Shown here: positions 12,201-24,200 of the stretch, one piece after another | How positions within the stretch are numbered: the stretch's first letter is position 1 | Layout: each line of letters opens with the position of its first letter | Assembly (NCBI RefSeq): GCF_963855985.1 | Contig: NC_087098.1 | Coordinates: forward strand, 15,210,501-15,274,500 | DNA length: 64,000 nt | Reading direction: 5' to 3' | DNA from: Ostrinia nubilalis | Taxonomy: Eukaryota > Arthropoda > Insecta > Lepidoptera > Crambidae | Made by a program: the position numbers and the translations under genes | Notes under the pieces: model-generated | Told to the model about the DNA's origin: nothing | Database searches by the model: none | Seen by the model: the letters and a program-made list of their open reading frames with translations, nothing else

Positions 12201-15200
12201 AGATCTCAGAGGCTGAGGTGGGAGCAGCAGCCGCTGGTCGCAGCTCTCCTAGTGTGCTTGACTAGTGTGATGCTACATACTCACTGCTTGCAGTTAGCGC
12301 CGCCGAGACCTGTCTAGACTACGGCTGACCCTTACCAGCGTTATTGACCTCATAGTCGTAGTAGTCGATCTCCATCTCGGGGTGGCTGGCGAGGCTGAGG
12401 TCGGAGCGCAGCAGGCGCCGGTTGCAGCTCTCCTGGTGTGCTTGACTGTGATGCTACATACTCACTGCTTGCAGTCAGCGCCGCTGAGACCTGTCTAGAC
12501 TACGGCTGACCCTTACCAGCGTTATTGACCTCATAGTCGTAGTAGTCGATCTCCATCTCGGGGTGGCTGGCGAGGCTGAGGTCGGAGCGCAGCAGGCGCC
12601 GGTTGCAGCTCTCCTGGTGTGCTTGACTGTGATGCTACATACTCACTGCTTGCAGTCAGCGCCGCTGAGACCTGTCTAGACTACGGCTGACCCTTACCAG
12701 CGTTATTGACCTCATAGTCGTAGTAGTCGATCTCCATCTCGGGGTGGCTGGCGAGGCTGAGGTCGGAGCGCAGCAGGCGCCGGTTGCAGCTCTCCTGGTG
12801 TGCTTGACTGTGATGCTACATACTCACTGCTTGCAGTCAGCGCCGCTGAGACCTGTCTAGACTACGGCTGACCCTTACCAGCGTTATTGACCTCATAGTC
12901 GTAGTAGTCGATCTCCATCTCGGGGTGGCTGGCGAGGCTGAGGTCGGAGCGCAGCAGGCGCCGGTTGCAGCTCTCCTGGTGTGCTTGACTGTGATGCTAC
13001 ATACTCACTGCTTGCAGTCAGCGCCGCTGAGACCTGTCTAGACTACGGCTGACCCTTACCAGCGTTATTGACCTCATAGTCGTAGTAGTCGATCTCCATC
13101 TCGGGGTGGCTGGCGAGGCTGAGGTCGGAGCGCAGCAGGCGCCGGTTGCAGCTCTCCTGGTGTGCTTGACTGTGATGCTACATACTCACTGCTTGCAGTC
13201 AGCGCCGCTGAGACCTGTCTAGACTACGGCTGACCCTTACCAGCGTTATTGACCTCATAGTCGTAGTAGTCGATCTCCATCTCGGGGTGGCTGGCGAGGC
13301 TGAGGTCGGAGCGCAGCAGGCGCCGGTTGCAGGTCTCCTGGTGTGCTTGACTGTGATGCTACATACTCACTGCTTGCAGTCAGCGCCGCCGAGGCCTGTC
13401 TAGACTACGGCTGACCCTTACCAGCGTTATTGACCTCATAGTCGTAGTAGTCGATCTCCATCTCGGGGTGGCTGGCGAGGCTGAGGTCGGAGCGCAGCAG
13501 GCGCCGGTTGCAGCTCTCCTGGTGTGCTTGACTGTGATGCTACATACTCACTGCTTGCAGTCAGCGCCGCCGAGACCTGTCTAGACTACGGCTGACCCTT
13601 ACCAGCCTTATCGACATAGTCCATAGTCATAGACTTTAGACGCTGTGGTGGGAGCAGCAGCCGCCGGTTGCAGTTCTCCTGGTGTGCTTGACTGTGATGC
13701 TACATACTCACTGCTTGCAGTCAGCGCCGCCGAGACCTGTCTAGGCTACGGCTGACCCTTACCAGCGTTATTGACCTCATAGTCGTAGTAGTCGATCTCC
13801 ATCTCGGGGTGGCTGGCGAGGCTGAGGTCGGAGCGCAGCAGGCGCCGGTTGCAGCTCTCCTGGTGTGCTTGACTGTGATGCTACATACTCACTGCTTGCA
13901 GTTAGCGCCGCCGAGACCTGTCTAGTAGACTACGGCTGACCCTTACCAGCCTTATCGACATAGTCCATAGTCATGGACTTTAGACGCTGTGGTGGGAGCA
14001 GCAGCCGCTGGTCGCAGCTCTCCTAGTGTGCTTGACTGTGATGCTACATACTCACTGCTTGCAGTTAGCGCCGCCGAGACCTGTCTAGACTACGGCTGAC
14101 CCTTACCAGCGTTATTGACCTCATAGTCGTAGTAGTCGATCTCCATCTCAGGGTGGCTGGCGAGGCTGAGGTCGGAGCGCAGCAGGCGCCGGTTGCAGGT
14201 CTCCTTGGTGTGCTTCGGGTTGTCCCGGATGCGAGCGGACGCCACGCCGCTTAGCGCAGGAGAGTACCAGCCCTGGATAAACAGGATTAAATTAAACAAA
14301 TCGGCGCTGGCACTTATAGGTGTTGGAGTACCAACCAAGGAACAGGGTTATCACAAAAATTCATATCGATAGCAGGCACTTATAAATGTTCCAATATAGG
14401 TACGAGTTACTGCAGGGTATCTGAATGAACGGGACATAGTGGCTGTAAGCACTGATACCAGCATCCATAATATAAGATTAGGATAGAAACTAATTCCCTA
14501 ATGAGTAGTGTAGTCTCATAGCTAAATGTTTAGAGCTCGAGCCTCACCTATCAATCTAACTAAATAAGGGCTGTGGTGAAAGGGGTAGAGCTTCAAGATC
14601 ATCTGGAGACATTTACTGGGAGCTTAGTAATGGGATGGGACTTGATGGGAGGTTAGAGATGGGGACACGCTGCCAGTTCAGCAGGTTTAGAACAATGATT
14701 GTAGCAATGGCTAGGAGTTTTGACTAAAGTTTTAAGAAAACCAAATCTTAGTTTTTTAAAGCACGTCACTCAAAATCAGCCCGATCATCGATAATATGCC
14801 TATGACAACTCGTAAATTCTGGCACCAAAGTAAGCTACCCTATTGTTACAACCACGAAACATAAGAAGTAAAAACAGGTCTCTACACACTACCACTCACG
14901 TTGGTAAGCGTAGCAGCGGACGTGGAAGACGAAGCTCGGCTCGCGCTGCGGTCCTTCTCCCACGCGCTGTCCTTGTCCTTCTCGCTGCAGTCGTCCCTTT
15001 CGCTCACGCTCGTCACGCTTGTCACGCTCGTCACGCTCGTGCTCACGTCCACGGCCACCGACTCGTTGGTCGTGGATTGAGATGGTGGCGTGACCTACGA
15101 AGGTAATGAACATTTATAGGGATTCCGCACGCACGCGCGTATTCACAGACGATGTTTACTTAAGTGAAGCTGCAAATCGAACGCACAGCGTTGAATAGAG

Positions 15201-18200
15201 CTCTATGACTGGTTCATGTGTCACCCTGTGCGTCCACGCGCACTGTGAGACCTCATAGTAATGTTTGTGAATACGCGCGTCAGTGTTATAAAAGCGTCTT
15301 GTGTGTTTGTCAGCAGAACATCTCATGAAACCTAGTGGGCAGATGTTAACATTTTTACAGGGTGTGTTGGTAGATATTACCATATTATCCGTTAGAGGTT
15401 TTTCGGCTATTTAATAAATCAAATAAAAGTACATTAGGGTTAAATCTTTTTATGTGTGTGAGCGAGCGACTCGCAACCAGTGAGCAGCATGTGAAATATT
15501 TATATGTGCGATTTTAAATTCCAATTGATATGATTTACTTAAGTCTAAATACCTATAAAGATACCTCTAAAAGTTTATAAATGAAGAAAAACTACACTTA
15601 TAAACTCAGTGCATTCGTGAATAGAAATGGCGCGTAAAATTCCGGATGTGAGCAAACAAAGTAACAAAGGAGTTACGACGTACGGTACATCCGACTAAAG
15701 TGCAGCGCGGTACAATTTCCGCAGCGCCGCGCGGTTATAGCACAACGCGACGACAGCTACCGAGGGCCGTAAAGTTATCAAAACGGGCTCAAACGGCTAT
15801 ATTGTGTAAGAGAGCGTTAAACTAAACACTGTAGGTTATGAAGGTTTCTTTTTGTTTTCATAAAAATGCACTTAAAAATATGAAAGCTTCTTTTTAACGA
15901 GTCTTTCAAATGAAATTTTAGAGATTGGTGGACTTGGTCTGCTGAAAAATTGAAATAAAATGGCACAAGATGGCAGATTTCCTTTGAGAAATGTAATGGT
16001 TGGGTTTTCTTGTCGCAAATTGAATTGACTTCTGCAAAAATGTTTTCAAGAACGTTACTACGAACACTCACTCACTTTCGGCGCCCCACTAGCTACAGAC
16101 ACGGTGTGTGACCGACGTAGCGGCGAAGGCGGCACGCGAGCTCGATCTACTGGCGCGCTGCTGGCTGACACAGTCTCCGGTGTAATAGTGGCCTGACTGG
16201 CAGCGCTGGCCACGCTGACGTATGAATGACAGTCATAAAACAACACTCACTTGCGGCGCTCCACTGGCTACAGACACGGTGTGTGACCGACGTAGCGGCG
16301 AAGGCGGCACGCGCGCTCGCTCTACTGGCGCGCTGCTGGCTGACACAGTCTCTGGAGTGACGGTGGCCTGGCTCACCACGCTGACATATGAATGACAGTC
16401 ATAAAACAACACTCACTTGCGGCGCTCCACTGGCTACAGACACGGTGTGTGACCGACGTAGCGGCGAAGGCGGCACGCGCGCTCGCTCTACTGGCGCGCT
16501 GCTGGCTGACACAGTCTCTGGAGTGACGGTGGCCTGGCTCACCAAGCTGACGTATGAATGACAGTCATAAAACAACACTCACTTGCGGCGCCCCACTGGC
16601 TACAGACACGGTGTGTGACCGACGTAGCGGCGAAGGCGGCACGCGAGCTCGCTCTACTGGCGCGCTGCTCGCTGACACAGTCTCTGGAGTGACGGTGGCC
16701 TGGCTCACCAAGCTGACGTATGAATGACAGTCATAAAACAACACTCACTTGCGGCGCCCCACTGGCTACAGACACGGTGTGTGACCGACGTAGCGGCGAA
16801 GGCGGCACGCGCGCTCGCTCTACTGGCGCGCTGCTGGCTGACACAGTCTCCGGTGTAATAGTGGCCTGACTGGCCACGCTGACGTATGAATGACAGTCAT
16901 AAAACAACACTCACTTGCGGCGCCCCACTGGCTACAGACACGGTGTGTGACCGACGTAGCGGCGAAGGCGGCACGCGCGCTCGCTCTACTGGCGCGCTGC
17001 TGGCTGACACAGTCTCCGGTGTAATAGTGGCCTGACTGGCCACGCTGACGTATGAATGACAGTCATAAAACAACACTCACTTGCGGCGCCCCACTGGCTA
17101 CAGACACGGTGTGTGACCGACGTAGCGGCGAAGACGGCACGCGAGCTCGCTCTACTGGCGCGCTACTGGCTGACACAGTCTCCGGTGTAATAGTGGCCTG
17201 ACTGGCAGCGCTGGCCACGCTGACGTTGTCAGCGCCTTCAACGTCTACATCCGTGCCTTGTTCGTCGTCTTCTTCCCTGTTTAAATGACAAATTAATGAG
17301 TTTCTTGAGTCGCATCGAGTGGAGAGTTGTCTGTCTTCCACCAATGATGTGAAAGTCTAGATAAAGTCTCGTAGTCTTAAAGATAGAGTGATGCTCGTTT
17401 TCCACCATCAATCCCTAATATTTAAGTGACCCCTATGAAAACAAAATTCCTGCTAAGTGTAACCATAGGTGTCACTTAAAAATTATAGGGAATGATGGTG
17501 AAAACGGGCATTATAGGGATTGATGGTGAAAACGGGCATGAGATGAGACGCCCAGACTATAGGTTCTGATTTCCTTGAAATGATGAAGAATAAAGAAATA
17601 GGACACAGCATTAAAGTTTAGTAATACAACAAAGGCCATAACCAGATTAAAACTCTTTTGATGTTATAATTGCATACAAGCCGTCTCATTAGCATTCGCA
17701 AAATAACGATTTTCCTTTGTCTTGTTGCCATCGGCAAATGGAAACAAAGCGGATTAATCCTCCCAGCTTTTAATTCCTAGGATTTCCGTATATTAATTTC
17801 ACTTCATGTCAACGATGTAATAACAATGAATTTGTCCCCACCTGTACACTTTTTATCCAATCACCCTAAAACAAAGCACTCGAAGCCCTCTGCGCGTGCC
17901 CGCACAATGGCTCTGAGTCGCGATTAATGAGTTGCCTGTATAATTGCCTGTTTTCGTAGCTCGCAGGCTTCATTAAAAATATACCGCCCTTGTTGATTTG
18001 AAAGGACGTGTGTCAAGCCTCGCATTGACGATGGTGTGGGTGAGGGCGATGGAAGCACTCATTGATATTTTAATTAACGAGCAATCACGCTGTTACATAT
18101 TTCAATTAAGTCTTTGTGGTTTCCGCTGAGCTGTTTTTGTCACCACAATCGAAAACACACAATCGAATTCTGCCATTTAAATAGTGATTGTAGGAAAATA

Positions 18201-21200
18201 AATGTTTTATTGCATATTTCTGATATCAGTCTGCCACGTTTAATGTAAAAATAATAATGTGGCTGATAGAGGTTTGTTAACCAATCAGGTGCGATTGTGG
18301 TCAAATAACTGCCTTGTTAAGCATAAAAAAAACATTATTGTAAAATCTGGTTTGACACAATGTTATCAGAATGCATTATAAATATGGATTTATGACAGTT
18401 ATTAATGACAGTGGCACTCTCATTATTGTTATCAGGTCAAATAGTCACGAGCACGATTATTTGGTCATTTTGCTCTAAGGTGCGGTTAGTGACGCTCTAG
18501 CGACGCCAAGTACTCTGACTAGCTCCTCCAAGAACTCACCTCTGGTCGTTATGCTTGGAGGCACGGTTTACATCTCAGAGCCGCGTATGAAAGCGCCGCC
18601 CACCACATTCGCTAGAAGCGCACTGCGCGAGCCTTCTGCCTCACGACGTTGAACATGCTGAGTAGCTACTCTGCATGACCTCTCTAAATCATTATAAGAT
18701 ACAGTCCCCTCACCTTTGGTCGTTATGTTCGGAGGAGCGGTCTGCGTCACGGAGTCGCGTGTGTCTTCCGCGTGAAGGCAACAGACGCCGCAGGGACGTG
18801 CCGCCGACCACCTCCGATAGAAGTGTGCTTCGCGAGCCCGCCGCGCCGCCAGTCAGCTCCAGCGATGCCGAGCACGCTAGAGGGAAGATAAACATTTTCA
18901 TCAGCATCATCATCACCGTCATTATCATTAGGGTTATCTTCTACATCTACATCATTATCATTGACAATAGAATCATCATTATCATTGACAATAGAATCAT
19001 CATTATCAACAGCAGCATCAGCGTCATCATTGATGATTATTTTTCTACCACACGGCTTAAATAATAACCAGGGGCAAACAGATTGGTATTATAACTTCTG
19101 GTCATCAATGGCATGCATCCAGCTCAAAAGGTCTTATTTGAAAGACTCCTAATCACCACTGTAAGATCAAGAACCCTCTCAAATTTATTAGAAGCAATTG
19201 GCCTACAGTTATTACACTGCATAATTGGTAAATGCATACTTAATATACGAAAGTAAAATTCTGCCTGTCTGATATGGTATCCGCTAGACGTCTAACTAAA
19301 CATGATCCTATCTCGATGGGCTCGTTCCTTCTTGAATCTGTATCTCCAAAGCTTTTGGCTTGTAAAAGGAACTGCCCCCGCACCGTGATTTCCCTTCTAT
19401 GATCTGAAGTGACCTATTTTAGATATTTGATAACCGCAAAAAATATTGTATTTTTCAACAATTTTTGAGTGTACGCGTAGGTACTCGTAGATACCCATCT
19501 GATTTCAAAGACTAAAATATTAGTCGTGGGATGTTTTTCTAATAAAAATAACCGCACAGAAAAATCCCTTTAATATTTGTAAGATAAAATTTGTTAGACT
19601 AAAAGTGGCGTCCCTCAGTGTTATTATTTTGCGTCAATTTTGCCCTTCATTTTTCCAGCCGATATTTTTGGGGGTTTCATCATATTTAGAGGTTTTTTCG
19701 GATCGCAAATAAGATGAGAGGTCAGCATGGAAGGCTTTGTGTGCCGGCCCCAATTATGGTTCGTGTTTACACTGTCGTGTACCTACGACATTCATTAATC
19801 AAGATTAATGGCGTTCGAAGCGCCGTAGACGGATATTGTTGAATATTACAGTAGCGACTATAAATCAAGTGGCATTTGAATTTCAAGTTCGATATTCAAT
19901 TCATGCTGATTCGGAGATAGATTTGCTTCGATAACAAAAGCGTTGGCCATTAATTTTGCGCATATTTATTAATGTGCTAAGTCGTCAGAATTAAGGTTCA
20001 TCTCATCGCATCTATTACTGAAATACTGAACTGCTTAATTAATGTAGTGTGAGGTACAGGACCGTTCATTGTGGAAAACCTTGGGGGAGGCCTTTGTCCA
20101 GCAGTGGACGTCATTTGGCTGAAACGACGACGAGGTACAGTTCCGCCAGCGCCTCCAGGGCCACCGCTGCGTATAGAAAAGCTCGGCACCAACCACTGTC
20201 GGTCAGAGACAGAGACTCCTTGTCGCCAGCACGCTAAAGGTTCAGCCAAACCAACGCAATCACACGCGATCAGCTGGCGTGCAGCGATGGCGATCAGACT
20301 TAAATGCATTGATCGCCATTGCTGCACGCCGGCTGATCGCGTGTGATCGCGTTGGTTTGACCGAACCTTTAAAGGCGTAAGTACGTCCTGTGCGTAAAGC
20401 GCAAGACACAGCGCCGCCAACGCCTCCAGAACCGCTGTTGTGTACAGTAGGGTTTCTCATCGTTACTGTCAGTCAAAGACTCCTGGCTCCTGTCGGCGGC
20501 TCGCTAGTATGTGTCGAGTACTGCGCGAGGCATAGCGCTGCCAGGGCTGCCAGTACCACTGCAGTGTTTGTTAGGGGTGCTCACCGTCACTGTCACTTAA
20601 AGACTCCTTATCAGCAGCACTCTAGTATGTGACGAGTATAGCGCGAGGCATAGCGCTGCCAACGCTGTCAATATCACTGTAAACCTACACTACAATAGGG
20701 TTGGCTCACCGTTGTTGTTAGTCAAAGAATCCTTATCGGCAGCCCGCTGGTAGGCGCGCGTCCGATGCGCCGAGTGTAGTGCAAGGCACAGTGCCGCCAG
20801 GGCTGCCAGTACCACTGCAGTGTTTATTAGGGGTGCTCACCATCACTGTCAGTCAGAGACTCCTTGTCGGCGGCTCGCTGGCATGAGCCGAGTATAGCGC
20901 AAGGTGTAGCGCCGCCAACGCCGTCAATATCACTGCAGTATACCTACACTTTTATAGCCACGATAGCCGAACGGTCAAGGGGTCGGAGTGGCCGACTCTA
21001 GATCCGAGGAACGCGGGTTCGAATCCCACCGCCGCTCGACTATTGTGGTGAGCCCACTCGTAACACAAGCTTATAGAGCTTTAAAAATAAAAAAACTACA
21101 ATAGGGTTGGCTCACCGTCGCTGTCAGTCAAAGACTCCTTATCGGCAGCTCGCTGGTAGACGCGCGTCCGATGCGCCGAGTATAGCGCGAGGCACAGCGC

Positions 21201-24200
21201 CGCCAGGGCTGCCAGTACCACCGCAGTGTTTGTTAGGGGTGCTCACCGTCACTGTCAGTTAAAGACTCCTTGTGAGCAGCACGCTAGTATGTGACGACTG
21301 ACGAGTATAGCGCGAGGCATAGCGCCGCCTTTGCTGTCAATATCACTGCAGTATACCTACACTACAATAGGGTTGGCTCACCGTTGCTGTCAGTCAGAGT
21401 CTCCTTATCGGCAGCTCGCTGGTAGGCGCGTGTGCTGTGAGCCGAGTGCAGCGTGTGACACAGCGCCCCGCCAACGCCGGCAGTATTACCACAGAATAAT
21501 AATAAGTACTACGTACAAAAGTTTTACTTCGCGAAGGTATTTAAAAAAAATTATGCTCAATGTCATTAACAATATGGTGTAATTTAGCCTGTCTCAAGAG
21601 TCAAGCACCATTTTGTTGACAAACGTCAGTGATCGGCACTGCGCCGAAGCTATAGGGCTGACTTCGGTAAAATGATGTGACGTGAGGACGTGCCAAACTG
21701 CGGAAAATGGCGGAGGAAATACATGATTTAGCATGAATTATCATGAATAATATTAACTACTTATTTACCTCTCAGTGTCTTGAGGCAACTTAAAAAAGTA
21801 CATTCTGTGTTTTTATTTATTTAGGCAGTTAAATACTGCACAGTATTTAAGTACACCATTTTCTTTATTTTCTTCCATCTACACAAGAATTCGCGTGCGT
21901 GAGTCAATGTTCGCTCGTATGTGAGGCCTTGTCGAATAGTATCCTGTAGGTGGGCCATCGTGCGTGTTTTGTTTTCGATGTAAACTCGCGGAGATTAACA
22001 GGCCTGGTATTACTCTAGATCTAGAATACAATAGGAGTTGCTCACCGTCACTGTCAGTCAGAGACTCCTTGTCGGCGGCTCGCTGGTAGGCGCGTGTTCT
22101 ATGCGCCGAGTGTAGCGCAAGGCACAGAGCCGCCAGCGCCGCCAACGCCGCCAGAGCGACGGCCGCGCCCCGCGCCCCGCCGCCGCCCCGCCACCAAGTG
22201 CCGGTGCTGACGACTGCCCAAGCTGCTGATGCGTTTCTGATAGGCTCTAAGGTAAGATTTTTCAAGAAAAGGATTTAAATATTGTTGTTTACTTTATCTA
22301 AACTCCTAGTAAAAAGAAAAGGAGGAAAAGGTACAAGACACACTTTCAGGGGTTAGTAGTAGTTTCGCACGAATATGTACGAAACGTCCCCCTCTCATTA
22401 ATAATATTTTCTTAGTAGGCGTTTCCCGGATGTATTAAAATCGCGTGCGAATCGACTCCTTCGAGAACTAGTAGTATGAGATTACTAGTTCTCGAAGGAG
22501 TCGATTCGTGCGCACATTCGTGGGAACGAATTTCGTGCGAAACTACTACGCTCGCACACTCACTGCGGGCGCCCGTCGCACAGTCGCGACAGCAATATAA
22601 TTACGCGCGAACGATAAGGATGGGCAGCTTGGGGTCATTGGACAAAATTCTACGTGCTCACGGACCAGGCTTTACTAACCCACATTCAGAACTGCAAAAT
22701 TGTGAAATGAATTTTACTTCTGCCAATAGAAAAAACTTGAAATAGATCTTCCTTTCTTCGTCATAGCTCTTCCTTGTTGCTTTCTGTTTTGTCTCATTCA
22801 CACTCCTCGAAGAGAAGAGTGTTCTCTTGTACCCTGTAGAGGCTGCAAGGAGGAGATGAATAAAGCTTACCTATTTGCGAAGCGTGCGCCAGGAAGCCGC
22901 CGGCGCAGCGCTCGGAGCGGTTCCCGGAGCGCAGTTCTATGAGGATATGCCGCCCGCCAGCAATCTCCATCACTCCTGCGCTGTCCGTCGTGGTCTCCAC
23001 GTCTCCGACCTGTATCGTTATCACACAATCAGCATGCAGCATGTTTATTTTTGAGTGTCATTGAGTCAGTGACTTGGAAATTAAAGCTGGTCTTCTTTGA
23101 TACACATACGGTTTAATAACAAAGTTGAAAAATCTGAAAAAGGAAGCGGGTTCCAAATGGATCTGGTCAAGTCTCGTAGCTCTGGCCGTGTTTGAGTAAC
23201 TTAGTAGTTTCATACAACTGTACTAGATGGCGCTGTTCGTCTTTAGCACGCGATATTAAAGTTTTTTTTCCGATCAATATAGGTCTTGAGAAATATTTTG
23301 TACTTAAGTTTTGCAAGGTTGAATAAACACCTCATTTCGTATTCGTTCGTTTCATTTTTGGGAGCACCTCAAGTAGGCGGTTCATGGTCCTCCCGAGCCG
23401 GTTCGCGAAATAGATAGGTACTATAGGTAGTCGTAGTAGAAGTCGTGTGTGTACGTACAGTAGTGCAACAGTGGTGCGTAAGAAAAACCTGAGTGATTTA
23501 TAAAGTGTTTTAGTGGTGTCAAACTCAAGTGACGTTAGCTGTCAGACTCAAGTGACATTTAAAGTGACGTTAGCTGTCAAACTCAAGTGGCATTTAAAGT
23601 GACGTTAGCTGTCAAAGTGAAGTGAACTAAAAACTGTGAACTTAAAACTATCAGTGTTGCCAGTGCAAATAAAATACCGAATTTAGTTATTTTGGACAAA
23701 TATTCAGTTCCCTTACAAAAATTAAATTAACTTGAACTTAGAATCTAACAGACAGTTTTAAATACGCAAAATGGAAAAAAGTGCTGAACATAGTGTCTAT
23801 GAACAATTAAAAAAAATACAACTAGGCTTACAAATACAAATAGAAAAAACACATACTAACTTTAAAAAAGTACCTAAAGACCGTTTATCATGGAATTACA
23901 TCGAGATGAAAATAAACTTACTTGATCAATTGTGGGAAAAGTTTCAAAACAATCAGATTAAATTGATCGAAAACACGGATAGTGACGAATCGCAAGATGA
24001 CACCATTTTCAACACATATAGCGAAGTCGAAGATGAGTATGTGAGCACAAAGGAAACGATGTTGAAAAAACAGTGTGAATATCCACGTCCAACTAAATCT
24101 AACGATGGAACTGAAAACAAAGATTCAGAAATTTCAACACAACAAATTAAACTTCCTCCAATACAGATTCCAAGCTTTGATGGAAGTTACTATAACTGGA

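Larger units (their letters stand above)
20110..22045 (-). repeat. Array D: about eight partial copies of the transmembrane exon
   Basis: Copies are recognised by the donor and preceding codons (AAGGAGTC...GACAGYGACG|GTGAGC). Donors are near 20463, 20586, 20710, 20839, 21113, 21246 and 21380, with one more eroded copy near 20110-20235. Two subtypes alternate. One has intron start GTGAGCACCCC; the other has GTGAGCCAACCC followed by TATTGTAG. This makes a dimeric unit of about 255-270 bp. Several copies still read ALCLALYSAHRTR and QRAADKESLTDSDG in frame; others have stops. The array is split by a MITE and a SINE. A copy-free gap (about 21490-22020) separates it from the true exon. Confidence 0.85.

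Noticed and set aside
10898..14106. Assembly artefact as the cause of the arrays
   Set aside because: Units fall into diverged classes, one carries a MITE, and array D carries a SINE and a MITE, so at least most copies are real. Exact copy number in the near-identical block remains uncertain.
14889..15113. Arg/Glu-rich minus-strand frame MFITFVGHATIS onward
   Set aside because: Overlaps exon 12 in another phase; only the VTPPSQ frame agrees with both flanking exons.
10898..17080. Regular repeats that could suggest a CRISPR-like array
   Set aside because: Units of 166-181 bp are contiguous with no unique spacers, derive from exons, and the DNA is from an animal.
20951..21094. Functional tRNA gene
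   Set aside because: Has A- and B-box-like motifs but belongs to a dispersed family with extra flanks and an A-rich tail; a clean cloverleaf cannot be drawn.
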